A DNA stretch of 64,000 nucleotides from Rubripirellula sp. (GTDB lineage Bacteria > Planctomycetota > Planctomycetia > Pirellulales > Pirellulaceae), in NCBI GenBank assembly GCA_012270065.1, contig JAAXJB010000072.1:1-64000 (forward strand), written 5' to 3'. The notes under the pieces are model-generated. The model ran no database searches, had not been told where the DNA came from, and saw only the letters and a program-made list of their open reading frames with translations. Made by a program: the position numbers and the translations under genes. Positions 47,776 to 56,644 of this stretch are shown piece by piece (position 1 is the first letter of the stretch; every line of letters begins with the position of its first letter).

Positions 47776-49082
47776 AAAGGCTGACCAGACTATTTCTCCT
47801 CACAATTGCCTTCATGGTGAACACACCCCAAGGCCATGCCGGGGATGCTCCCAACATCATTTTGATTCTGGTTGAAGGCATGAGTCGTGATTCGATCGGT
47901 TGCTACGGATCCGGCCAACCGACTCATCATATCGATCAACTTGCAAAATCCGGCGTCCGGTTCGAGACGGTGTGGAGCATGGCGGCCGACACACCGACGG
48001 TTGTCACTCTTTTGACCGGACAATATCCGTTCCGGCATGGCTGGACCCAACATTACGACCTGCCTCAATTTGGTGTCCATGGCTTGAACGCCGAACGCTT
48101 TGCCACAATGGCAAGGTTCCTCAATGACCGTGGTTACAAGACGGTCATTGGTGGACATTGGCGGATCAATGATCTCAACAGACAGCCAGATGCTCTGCAA
48201 CAACACGGCTTTCAGGAATCTTGTGTTGCTGTTGAAACACCAACGGAAAACAGCGGCACCGACACCAGTGATGCTACGCTACTCATCAATGGAAAAACGC
48301 AGGTCGTCAAAAATCAGGTGGAACGAGTGAGTTCATTTCTGAACGACTTTGTACAACGGAATCACGACCAACCATTCTTCATTTACTACCCAATGCTGAC
48401 TGAAGGATTCGCACCAAACCATCCAGAAACAGCGGACTTAAAAAAGCACCGAAAAGGAAAACAGAGCAAAAACGCTGCCTTCGGGATCAAACGAATCGAT
48501 CAGTTGATTGGCAACTTGCTGGACGCCGTGAAGTCGGCTGGTCACGAAGAAAACACAGTCATCCTGCTAACTGGCATGAACGCAACCACAATCGGCAGTT
48601 CTCAGACGCGTGATGAAGAGGCACTCGACCACGTGGTATCGGACCAGACGTTGCGTGTACCCCTGATTGTTCGAGCGCCAAACATTTCCAGTGGAAACCG
48701 GGTGTCGCCGGACTTGATTGACTTCACCGATTTTTTACCTACGGTGCTTGAATTTGCCGGGCTGCAACCAGAACGCCAGCCCCAGCTGGATGGAAGATCA
48801 TTTGTCCCCAGCCTGCTTGGCAGCGAAGATCCATTTCAGAAACGCAGTTGGATCCATGCCCAACTTGGCAAGCTTCGAATGGTGCGTGACTGGGAACACA
48901 TGATCGACACAAACAACAGGTTCCATGATCTTCTGGAAGATCCAGAACAGCAGCAGGAAATTAACCCACTCGACAAAATTGCACCGGGACGGCGTCAGCG
49001 TTTACAGATGATCATGGATCGTTTTCCAAAGGATGCGGCCGGTCCATTCCCACAAGGCAATCAGAATCCGGGAGACAGATAA
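47772..49082 (+). CDS. Sulfatase-fold protein lacking the catalytic residues
   Basis: A 436-residue exported protein with an evident sulfatase fold but a dismantled active site. Signal peptide (1-24, ending HAG), then NIILILVEGMSRDSIGCYG, where the usual metal-binding Asp-Asp is Glu-Gly. At the formylglycine site the family CxPSRxxLLTG reads DTPTVVTLLTG: Asp73 replaces Cys and Val77 replaces Arg, while YPFRHG right after is conserved. The late region TVILLTGMNATTIG lacks the Asp-Asn/His pair and the Lys of GGKG. It cannot work as a classical sulfatase, so a binding, scaffolding or altered hydrolase role is inferred. The fold-level hallmarks DFLPTVLEFAGL and RVPLIVRAP are intact and the frame is open, arguing against a pseudogene. 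It is the last gene of the operon and overlaps the cytochrome by 4 bp. Confidence 0.85.
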   Translation: MKRLTRLFLLTIAFMVNTPQGHAGDAPNIILILVEGMSRDSIGCYGSGQPTHHIDQLAKSGVRFETVWSMAADTPTVVTLLTGQYPFRHGWTQHYDLPQFGVHGLNAERFATMARFLNDRGYKTVIGGHWRINDLNRQPDALQQHGFQESCVAVETPTENSGTDTSDATLLINGKTQVVKNQVERVSSFLNDFVQRNHDQPFFIYYPMLTEGFAPNHPETADLKKHRKGKQSKNAAFGIKRIDQLIGNLLDAVKSAGHEENTVILLTGMNATTIGSSQTRDEEALDHVVSDQTLRVPLIVRAPNISSGNRVSPDLIDFTDFLPTVLEFAGLQPERQPQLDGRSFVPSLLGSEDPFQKRSWIHAQLGKLRMVRDWEHMIDTNNRFHDLLEDPEQQQEINPLDKIAPGRRQRLQMIMDRFPKDAAGPFPQGNQNPGDR

Positions 49083-49447
49083 AGCACTGCAATTCAGTCA
49101 TCGGACGGTCACAATTCCACCGTGTGCTGCGTTACCAGCCGTGTTTGGGGAACAAACATGTTGCTGGATCGGATTTTCCTGCTGCCGCTCGCGGTGCTGC
49201 GAGCAGGATAGAGTTTGAATTGCTCACAAACGGCTCCTAGAATAGAGAGGGCTTGGTATTGCCGCGTCACTGACATCGATTGGGCGGCGTTGCCACTCCG
49301 TGACGGATGAAACGTCGGGTTCTTCCACTTTGAACGACTTCGTGTGCGACCCTCCCCGAATGCTCTCCTTCTGATCTTCACGACATTTCATCTTCCCCAA
49401 TTTTTCTTGCCCTGATCAAACCAGCTGGCCTTTGTCATAATTTTCAG
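49083..49447. other. 365-bp intergenic region between two operons
   Basis: No gene is seen. A GC-rich hairpin (GCTCGC, 6-nt loop, GCGAGC; 49187-49204) lies about 105 bp after the sulfatase-like gene and could be a weak terminator without a U-tract. A candidate promoter follows at 49215-49243. Confidence 0.5.
49215..49243 (+). promoter_or_regulatory. Candidate sigma70-type promoter
   Basis: TTGAAT (49215-49220), a 17-bp spacer and TAGAAT (49238-49243) make a good -35/-10 pair. It lies about 200 bp before the DUF1549/1553 gene and just after a hairpin, where a new transcription unit would be expected to begin. Confidence 0.4.
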
Positions 49448-52429
49448 ATGCTGTTCCGTTTCATCGTTTTACAATTCATCTGCTGTCTGCCGTTTGCCGG
49501 TGCATTCGGTGAGACGTCTGATGTTTTATTTGAAACACACATCAAGCCTGTGTTCCAGGCCAAATGTGGAAAGTGTCATCGGGAAAATGAACGCAAAGGT
49601 GGGCTCGATCTGTCCAGCATGAAAGGTCTGCACGCCGGTGGCGAGACAGGGGATGAACTTCTCACTGCTGTATTGGAAGACAATGCGCTGTGGCATCAAA
49701 TCGAACAGGGGGAAATGCCACCCGAGGGTGAACCGGCACTCCGAGAAAAGGAGCGTCGACTGATCCGAAGCTGGATTCTCGCTGGCTGCCCTTCCAAAAC
49801 CAAAATCGAAAATACGCACGAACTGACTCAACATGACGTGCTTCCGATTCTGCTACTCCGTTGCAATGCCTGCCATGGACCGCAGCTTCAGCAGGGAGAA
49901 CTCGATTTACGGACGCTGGCAGGCATGCTGCGTGGTGGAAAGAGTGGCCCGGCTCTGGTTTCAGGAGATCCTGACAGCAGTCTGATGATTCAACGTATCG
50001 AAACACAGGCTTGCCCTCCCAGTGAGTCACTGCTGAAGTTCTTTGTTCGTCGACCTTCGACAGCCGAAGTAAAAACCCTGCGAGATTGGATTGCTGCCGG
50101 GGCGCCGGAGGGCGAGGTCGAACCTGATGTAGCGACCACGTCGAACGATCCGCTCGTAAGCCCGAACGATCGCGCGCACTGGGCATTCCAGCCACCAAGT
50201 TGGCCAGACACTGGAAATTCAATTGATGATTTCGTGGGCCAGAAATTGACTGAAGCGGGGCTCACCTGGTCGATGCCGGCAGATCGGCACACCCTGATTC
50301 GACGTGTTTACCTCGATCTTTTGGGCATGCCACCAGAACTGGACGAATTGGAACGTTGGGCGTCGAGCAAAGATCGAAACTGGTACAGCAGGATGATTGA
50401 CCACGTGCTGTCATCGCCACGCTACGGCGAACGCTGGGGAAGATACTGGCTTGATTTGGCAGGATACGCTGACTCGGAAGGCGGGATCAGTGCCGACCCG
50501 CTGCGACCAGTTGCATGGAAATACCGTGACTACGTCATCGAGGCTTTCAATGAGGACAAACCTTATGATGAATTCCTGATCGAGCAACTTGCAGGTGATG
50601 AACTGCTCGGTCAATCGGGTTCGAAAACGGTGACCGATGACACCATTGAGAAACTCGTTGCGACAGGTTTTCTTCGCATGGGCATCGACGAGACAGGTTC
50701 AAGAACCATGAACTTTGTCCCCGAACGGCTGAAAGTTGTCGCCGATGCAATCTCGGTTGTAAGCTCAGGATTGATGGGCTTGACCATGGAGTGTGCACGG
50801 TGCCATTCGCATAAGTACGATCCAATTCCGCAACGCGACTATTATCGCTTGAAAGCCGTTTTCCAGGGTGCTCTGGACGAACACGACTGGAGCAGTTTCA
50901 AACAGCGGAAACTGAACCTTGCTACGGAAACGCATCAGGCACAGATCGCACGGTTCAACCCACCGTTGGAGAAACAGCAAAAACGTCTGGTCGCACGTCA
51001 AAAGGAACTTGAAGCAGAAATCCGCCTGAACCTGCTGCGACATCATCATCCTGATCAGTCGGAAACAGACAATCAGACGACGCTTCGGGCACTTCGAAAA
51101 GCAGACAACACGCGAACCCTCATCGAAAAAAAGCTGGTTGAGCGATTGCAAAAGGCAGAGTTGATACCTGATTCCATGCAACCGACAAATGTCCTGAAAG
51201 ACCGGACTGAAGCAGAACAGGTGAGAAAAGACCTGCATCGGCTACGTCAACGGATGATCCCCCCCAAAACCATCCGGGCATTGTGGGATCAAGGACGTCC
51301 CTCACCAACTTACGTACTCAGGCGTGGTGAACATGACAAACCGGGTACGCTCGTGGGGCCTGGAGTACCAAGTGTACTGACCGATGGCAAAACGCCATTT
51401 GAAGTGACCCCGGTTAAAGCTGCTTCACATTTGGGTGCTTACACGAGCACTGGACGGAGACTTGCGTTTGCCAAGTGGCTGACGTCCCCTGATCATCCCC
51501 TGACAGCACGCGTCATGGTCAACCGCATCTTTGCGAAGCACTTTGGAACCGGCCTGGCTTCCGATCCTGGAAATTTCGGGCGTCAGGCTGAACCACCATC
51601 ACACCCCCAACTCCTCGATTGGCTCGCCCTGAAATTCATCCACAGTGGCTGGAGCATCAAAGCCATGCATCGCTTGATGATGAATTCGAGAACCTACCAG
51701 CAGTCCAGTCGGGTAACAGCCAAACATCACCAGATTGATGCAACGAACCGGTTTCTGGCTCGAATGCCACTTCAACGTCTGGACGCCGAGGCTCTTCGCG
51801 ATTCACTTCTTTTTGTTTCCGGGCGAATGTCCCTGAAATCCGGCGGCATCCCGGACGCGGTCTCGGTTAGTCGAAATGGCATGGTGAGTGTTTACCCCAG
51901 CGAAGAAAACAATCATGCGGCAACTCATGCCGACAATGGTATCGCATCCATTCAAACTGCAAGTGGCAAGTCTGACAGTCGGGAAGCGGCCACCATTGCA
52001 AAGTCCGAAATCGATGCCTGCTGGCGGCGAAGCATTTATCTTCAGTACCGTCGCACCGAAATCGCGACCATGATGGACACCTTTGACTACCCGCAAATGG
52101 GGCCGAACTGCCTGGACAGATCGGTTTCAACTGTGTCTCCGCAAGCATTGATGATGCTCAACGACAAACACGTGCATACACTGTCCCTGTCGTTTGCCAA
52201 TCGGATCATCAACATGATCAAAAACCGTGGTTTGAATGACAGCAATCGCACACGTGTCGACCTGGTTTATCGCATGGCTCTCAGTCGGCCCGCAGATCCT
52301 CAGGAAATCGAATTTGGCGACGATTCTCTGAGAAAGCTAACCAATTCATGGCACGGTGATGAAACAAAAGCGTTGGCGACCTACTGCCATACAATTTTCA
52401 ACACAGCAGCCTTCCTTTATGTGGACTGA
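49448..52429 (+). CDS. PSCyt1/DUF1549/DUF1553 triheme-motif cytochrome
   Basis: A 993-residue exported protein of the second Planctomycete cytochrome class. Signal peptide (1-21, ending GAFG) is followed by a PSCyt1 domain with CGKCH at 40 and GEMPPEG, a second cytochrome domain with CNACH at 139 and GDPDSSLMIQRI, then DUF1549 (about 260-460: FVGQKLTEAGL, RRVYLDLLGMPPEL, YGERWGRYWLDLAGYADSEG) ending with CARCHSHKYDPI at 449. A charged helical stretch (about 490-600, rich in Lys, Gln, Glu) may be a coiled coil. DUF1553 follows (about 640-990: GRRLAFAKWLTSPDHPLTARVMVNRIFAKHFG, SVYLQ-type RRSIYLQYRRTE). It is directly followed by its usual DUF1501 partner with no spacing. Confidence 0.93.
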   Translation: MLFRFIVLQFICCLPFAGAFGETSDVLFETHIKPVFQAKCGKCHRENERKGGLDLSSMKGLHAGGETGDELLTAVLEDNALWHQIEQGEMPPEGEPALREKERRLIRSWILAGCPSKTKIENTHELTQHDVLPILLLRCNACHGPQLQQGELDLRTLAGMLRGGKSGPALVSGDPDSSLMIQRIETQACPPSESLLKFFVRRPSTAEVKTLRDWIAAGAPEGEVEPDVATTSNDPLVSPNDRAHWAFQPPSWPDTGNSIDDFVGQKLTEAGLTWSMPADRHTLIRRVYLDLLGMPPELDELERWASSKDRNWYSRMIDHVLSSPRYGERWGRYWLDLAGYADSEGGISADPLRPVAWKYRDYVIEAFNEDKPYDEFLIEQLAGDELLGQSGSKTVTDDTIEKLVATGFLRMGIDETGSRTMNFVPERLKVVADAISVVSSGLMGLTMECARCHSHKYDPIPQRDYYRLKAVFQGALDEHDWSSFKQRKLNLATETHQAQIARFNPPLEKQQKRLVARQKELEAEIRLNLLRHHHPDQSETDNQTTLRALRKADNTRTLIEKKLVERLQKAELIPDSMQPTNVLKDRTEAEQVRKDLHRLRQRMIPPKTIRALWDQGRPSPTYVLRRGEHDKPGTLVGPGVPSVLTDGKTPFEVTPVKAASHLGAYTSTGRRLAFAKWLTSPDHPLTARVMVNRIFAKHFGTGLASDPGNFGRQAEPPSHPQLLDWLALKFIHSGWSIKAMHRLMMNSRTYQQSSRVTAKHHQIDATNRFLARMPLQRLDAEALRDSLLFVSGRMSLKSGGIPDAVSVSRNGMVSVYPSEENNHAATHADNGIASIQTASGKSDSREAATIAKSEIDACWRRSIYLQYRRTEIATMMDTFDYPQMGPNCLDRSVSTVSPQALMMLNDKHVHTLSLSFANRIINMIKNRGLNDSNRTRVDLVYRMALSRPADPQEIEFGDDSLRKLTNSWHGDETKALATYCHTIFNTAAFLYVD

Positions 52430-53914
52430 ATGACCTTGGAACGAAAGCCAGTTTCTTCGCGCCGGGATTTTTTTGCTCGCACCAGTGATGGGCTCCTCGG
52501 TGCTGCGCTGCTCCAGCTACTCACCAGTGATGTTCACGCGGATCGTCCGCCAAAGGCAGCATCCGAAAAAGCGATTGGATCAGACAGCTCAAATCGCACT
52601 TCCAACTATGACCTGAGTCCCAAACCCGGACACCACAAGCCAACTGCCACCTCAGTGATTCAATTGTTCATGAATGGTGGCCCCAGCCAGATGGATCTGT
52701 TCGATCCAAAGCCGGCGTTGGACAAACTCGATGGCAAACCTTACCCCGGCAGCATCGAAGAGATTGGTAATACCAACGTGAGTGACATTGGCGTCATGAT
52801 GGGTGGCCGATACCCCATCCAGCGACATGGCGAATCAGGAATGTGGATGGCAGACACGCTCCCGCACACGTCAAAGATGGTTGACGAAATCTGCATGATC
52901 AATTCGATGTGGACTGATCATCCAAATCACGACAACGCGCTCTATAAAATCCACAGTGGAAGACTGTTCATGGGATACCCAACGCTGGGTGCATGGACAG
53001 CCTATGGCCTGGGCTCAGAAAACCAGAATCTGCCAGCTTACGTTGTGCTGGGAGATCCTCTCGGATTACCCAAGAATGGAACGCGCAACTGGACTTCCGG
53101 TTTCCTGCCTCCCGTCTACCAAGGCACACCTTTCCGCCCCAGCGGATCACCGATCCTCAATCTGCGCAAACAATATGAGCAACCCTCTGAGGTATCCCTC
53201 ACGGCCAGCGAGATGCTGAAACAACTTGATGAGAAACATCGCTCACGACGCCCACATCAGGGGATGCTTGACGCAAGAATCGAATCCTATGCCCTTGCCG
53301 CACGAATGCAATTGACTGCAAATGAAGCGCTTGACCTGAACCTTGAAAGTGCCGAAACGCTGCGGTTATACGGTGTGGGTGAGCCCCACACGGACTCCTA
53401 CGCAAAACGCTGCCTGATGGCGCGTCGTTTGGTAGAGCGTGGTGTGCGATTTGTACAGATATTTCTGGAAGAGCAACCTTGGGACAGTCACGTTGACCTG
53501 GCATCCAATCACCGAGCCATCTGTCAGCGAACCGACAAACCAGTCGCAGCATTGCTGCAGGATCTGAAACGCAGCGGCTTGCTCGATAACACCCTCGTAA
53601 TTTGGGGTGGAGAGTTCGGACGGACACCGACTTCCCAACGCTCAGGTGACATATACACCGGCCGGGATCACAACATGCAGGCCTTTTCCACATGGATGGC
53701 AGGTGGTGGAGTCAAAGGTGGAATGAGTTACGGAAAAACCGACGACTTTGGCCACAAAGTGATCGAGAATCCTGTCAGTGTTCATGACTTCCATGCCACG
53801 ATCCTTCATATGCTTGGACTCCACCATCAGGAACTGTTCTTTCTTCGAAGTGGACTTGAAGAACGCCTGACCGGAGTCAAAATTCCATCAGTGGTCCACG
53901 ACATTCTGAGCTGA
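52430..53914 (+). CDS. DUF1501 family protein, Tat-exported
   Basis: A 494-residue DUF1501 protein, the expected partner of DUF1549/1553 cytochromes. A twin-arginine signal (SSRRDFFARTSDGLLGAALLQLL) starts the protein; its ATG follows the upstream TGA with zero spacing. Landmarks: VIQLFMNGGPSQMDLFDPKP, GESGMWMADTLPHTSKMVDEICMI, SMWTDHPNHDNA, ARRLVERGVRFVQIFL, and near the C terminus DNTLVIWGGEFGRTP and GRDHNMQAFSTWMAGGGVKGG. The family belongs to the alkaline phosphatase/sulfatase superfamily and retains several possible metal ligands (Asp/His), so a hydrolase is possible, but no activity is established. The amidohydrolase-like genes follow 29 bp later. Confidence 0.93.
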   Translation: MTLERKPVSSRRDFFARTSDGLLGAALLQLLTSDVHADRPPKAASEKAIGSDSSNRTSNYDLSPKPGHHKPTATSVIQLFMNGGPSQMDLFDPKPALDKLDGKPYPGSIEEIGNTNVSDIGVMMGGRYPIQRHGESGMWMADTLPHTSKMVDEICMINSMWTDHPNHDNALYKIHSGRLFMGYPTLGAWTAYGLGSENQNLPAYVVLGDPLGLPKNGTRNWTSGFLPPVYQGTPFRPSGSPILNLRKQYEQPSEVSLTASEMLKQLDEKHRSRRPHQGMLDARIESYALAARMQLTANEALDLNLESAETLRLYGVGEPHTDSYAKRCLMARRLVERGVRFVQIFLEEQPWDSHVDLASNHRAICQRTDKPVAALLQDLKRSGLLDNTLVIWGGEFGRTPTSQRSGDIYTGRDHNMQAFSTWMAGGGVKGGMSYGKTDDFGHKVIENPVSVHDFHATILHMLGLHHQELFFLRSGLEERLTGVKIPSVVHDILS

Positions 53915-53943
53915 CAATCTGACCTGATATTCTGGAGCAGATC

Positions 53944-54855
53944 ATGGCGATACATCGACGCCAAGTGATACAGGGTGCTGTCACAGCGGGGGCCGCATCA
54001 CTTGTGGCCTCCCGCGGAAATGGCGAGATATCGCCCCCGGCTCCCAGGATGCCGCCCCGGGTGATCGACACCAACATCAGCCTGTTTTCGTGGCCATTTC
54101 GGCGACTGCCGTTGGATAATGTGGATGACCTGTGCTCGAAACTACAGCAAATCGGAATTACGGAGGCGTGGGCAGGCAGCTTTGAAAGCTTGCTGCATCG
54201 TGATCTCAGATCTGTCAACGAACGTCTTATCAATGCATGCCAGAACCATTCAATCCTGATTCCCGTCGGAGCAGTCAACCCGAATCTTCCTGACTGGAAT
54301 CACGATCTTGAACTTTGTCTCGGCCATCATGGGATGCCCGGCGTCAGACTACTTCCGGGATATCACCACTACGAACTGAAAGACCAAGCTTTTGGTGCGC
54401 TGCTCGCGAAAGCGACCGAGTTGGGTGGTTTTGTCCAAATCGCAATGACGTTGGAAGATGCTCGTACACAATCAGATCTTGTGCGGGCAGACAACATCGA
54501 TTTAAAGCCTCTCAAAAAGTGGATGCAGCAGATCCCCAAGGCCAGAGTTCAAATCCTGAATTGCCGCCCTACCGCCGCCGACATAAAAACATTCGAATCG
54601 ACGCCACGACTCACGCTTGATACATCAAGAGTGGAGGGAACTGATGGCCTCTCGAATCTTGCGTCTTCCATTGGTAGTGAACGTTTACTATTTGGCTCAC
54701 ACTCACCATTTCTGATTCCAGAAGCATCGTGCATTCGAATCCTTGAAAATGGACTCCCGGCAGAAATGATTCCAGCAATCATGCTGGCAAACGCCAAACG
54801 TTTTTGCAACGTCCAAGACAGCCACACCGAAGATCACCCAAGGTCAACCAGATGA
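53944..54855 (+). CDS. Amidohydrolase-2-like protein, Tat-exported
   Basis: A 303-residue protein with the TIM-barrel layout of amidohydrolase 2 (COG2159). The signal HRRQVIQGAVTAGAASL marks Tat export, and GGAG precedes the ATG. The barrel begins VIDTNISLFSWPFRRLP, where the metal-binding HxH normally after Asp-Thr is Asn-Ile-Ser. Further family features are ITEAWAGSFESLLHRD, GAVNPNLPDWNHDLELCL, MPGVRLLPGYHHYEL and ERLLFGSHSPFLIPE, where the usual FGSD is FGSH. The loss of canonical metal ligands suggests altered metal use or no hydrolysis. It overlaps the next amidohydrolase-like gene by 4 bp and follows the cytochrome/DUF1501 pair, so it is likely part of the same function. Substrate unknown. 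Confidence 0.82.
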   Translation: MAIHRRQVIQGAVTAGAASLVASRGNGEISPPAPRMPPRVIDTNISLFSWPFRRLPLDNVDDLCSKLQQIGITEAWAGSFESLLHRDLRSVNERLINACQNHSILIPVGAVNPNLPDWNHDLELCLGHHGMPGVRLLPGYHHYELKDQAFGALLAKATELGGFVQIAMTLEDARTQSDLVRADNIDLKPLKKWMQQIPKARVQILNCRPTAADIKTFESTPRLTLDTSRVEGTDGLSNLASSIGSERLLFGSHSPFLIPEASCIRILENGLPAEMIPAIMLANAKRFCNVQDSHTEDHPRSTR

Positions 54856-55703
54856 ACTTTGGCTTACCCTCTGCACAGGAACTTCGCAAATACAGAATTT
54901 GGGACTCCTACTTCACTCCGGCTTTTTCGCATCCCGGCTCTGATGGCAGTTGCGACCTGATCAGTGATATCGAGAAGTCGATGCGTGCCATTGAATTGGG
55001 GCAATTCGAAAAACTCTGTTTCTTTCCGCATGTCGGAATTGGCACGACCAGCGATAAAAAACTCGAACAGACTCTGCGCGAAAAACCTGCGTTGATATCA
55101 CAACCGCTGAAACGTTGGCCAAAGCGACTGTTCGGAATGATTCAACTCAATTTACAGAATCCGGAAGACTCCCTGATGGCATTGGAACAATGGGTGCAAA
55201 ATGGTCCGATGCGTGGAGCCTACTTTCCCGGAAGTGGGCCGGGAGCAGCCAACTGTCTTGACCCAAAAGTCCTGGCTGTGGTTGAAAAAGTCGCAAAAAC
55301 CGGTGGCCTGATCATGCAGCACACCTGGCTGAAAACCGGTGGCAAGAGATCGCCCCATGAATCAACCCCAGCAGAACTTGCAATTCTGGCATCGCGATAT
55401 CCAAAGCAGTCATTCATCTGTGCTCACGCCGGAGGAGAATGGGAACAGGGCATCCGTGCGCTTCGCAACACACCCAATGTGTTCATTGAAACATCAGGCT
55501 TTGACGCAACTGCCGGATTCATTGAAATGGCTACGCGTGAACTGGGATCAAGGCGAATCGTATTCGGAAGTCATCTGCCGTCCAGATCTCTGGGAACTGA
55601 ACTCTCGAAGGTAATCACAGCCAGAATCACGGAACAGGAAAAACAGGACATACTCGGAGGAAACTACCGCAGGATTCTTGGTATCACTGCGCCCAACAGG
55701 TAG
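54852..55703 (+). CDS. Amidohydrolase-2-like protein
   Basis: A 283-residue barrel protein related to the preceding gene. The ATG at 54852 overlaps the upstream stop (ATGA), and no signal peptide is evident, unlike its partner. It begins with YRIWDSYFTPAFSHPG, in which the HxH of active amidohydrolases is replaced by Ser-Tyr-Phe. It continues with GGLIMQHTWLKTGG, SFICAHAGGEWEQGI (one retained His), NVFIETSGFD and RRIVFGSHLPSRSLG, again with FGSH for FGSD. These shared changes suggest a subfamily with its own chemistry. The two amidohydrolase-like proteins may form a heteromer; if the second really lacks export, it would have to ride out with the Tat-exported partner or act in the cytoplasm. 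Confidence 0.8.
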   Translation: MNFGLPSAQELRKYRIWDSYFTPAFSHPGSDGSCDLISDIEKSMRAIELGQFEKLCFFPHVGIGTTSDKKLEQTLREKPALISQPLKRWPKRLFGMIQLNLQNPEDSLMALEQWVQNGPMRGAYFPGSGPGAANCLDPKVLAVVEKVAKTGGLIMQHTWLKTGGKRSPHESTPAELAILASRYPKQSFICAHAGGEWEQGIRALRNTPNVFIETSGFDATAGFIEMATRELGSRRIVFGSHLPSRSLGTELSKVITARITEQEKQDILGGNYRRILGITAPNR

Positions 55704-55901
55704 TGCAACCAACAAGCGAAGGTTGCAGATGGAAAACGGACCTCGGATCACGTGGCCTTTGACTTGCTTCGCTCCACCCTCAATCCAGCGGGCACTTTTG
55801 GGGATGAACGACCTTGCGTGAGTATCAAAACTGTAACGTGGCGTTTCCGAAAATCAGAATGGTGTAGGATAAGGCCAAGGGCATCAAACTGGACTTGGCT
55901 C

Positions 55902-56570
55902 ATGAAACCTCTCGAACCTGCTGGCAACTTGCCCGAATCCCCCATGAACAGCCAAGTGGACATCACTCCGCAGAATTCTGGAAACGAAGCAACTCCAGAA
56001 ACCGAGTGTTCAGATGGTCCGAACTGTGTCGAGAGTGACCAAAGCAAAGGTGAGCGAGTCATCGAACGGGAACAGATTGATGCATCTACGATCGGAGCAC
56101 AGCGAAGAATTGACCAGTGGCTGACTGAGTATTCGCATTACCACCAAAACCCGCTGAACAAAATCATCCACATCATTTGTGTCCCACTGATCGTTCTCAG
56201 CATCCTCGGACTATTGTGGTCTGTCCCAGTAGCCCCGACAGTTTCCGGCCCGGGTCGCTGGCTGAATTTCGCCACGATCACCGTGATCGTTATATCAATT
56301 TACTACTTCCGCCTGTCTCCGCGGCTTGCCATGGGTATGCTGGTAGCCGCGTCTGCATTTCTGTCCATCATTGCAAACGCGGAAGGATGGTTCGACATTC
56401 AGGTTTGGGTAATGTCAGCTTTGCTGTTCGTGTTTGCATGGACTGGCCAATTCATTGGACATCATTTCGAAGGAAAGCGACCAGCCTTTGTGAGTGATCT
56501 TCAGTTCCTTCTGATTGGTCCACTGTGGATATTGGCGGATCTTTACCAACGGTTACGCATCAAATACTGA
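55902..56570 (+). CDS. Mpo1-like (DUF962) membrane protein
   Basis: A 222-residue protein whose C-terminal 150 residues match the DUF962/Mpo1 family: WLTEYSHYHQNPLNKIIHIICVPLIVLS, three further hydrophobic helices, then GQFIGHHFEGKRPAFVSDLQFLLIGPLW. Yeast Mpo1 is an Fe(II) dioxygenase that removes one carbon from 2-hydroxy fatty acids, using histidines in these two motifs, which are all present here. The N-terminal 70 residues are acidic and low in structure. The start could be 55902 or 55944; I choose the first. It precedes the acylase gene by 74 bp in the same direction, which may be co-transcription without a functional link. Confidence 0.82.
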   Translation: MKPLEPAGNLPESPMNSQVDITPQNSGNEATPETECSDGPNCVESDQSKGERVIEREQIDASTIGAQRRIDQWLTEYSHYHQNPLNKIIHIICVPLIVLSILGLLWSVPVAPTVSGPGRWLNFATITVIVISIYYFRLSPRLAMGMLVAASAFLSIIANAEGWFDIQVWVMSALLFVFAWTGQFIGHHFEGKRPAFVSDLQFLLIGPLWILADLYQRLRIKY

Positions 56571-56644
56571 TTCCAACGGGTAGCACCGCAAACGTTCCTG
56601 CCTGGCTGCAGATACGCCCCACTATTCTTTTAAATCGGATTAAC

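Noticed and set aside
47772-49082. Sulfatase-like gene as a plain pseudogene
   Set aside because: The frame, signal peptide, fold landmarks and operon overlap are all intact; only the active-site residues are changed.
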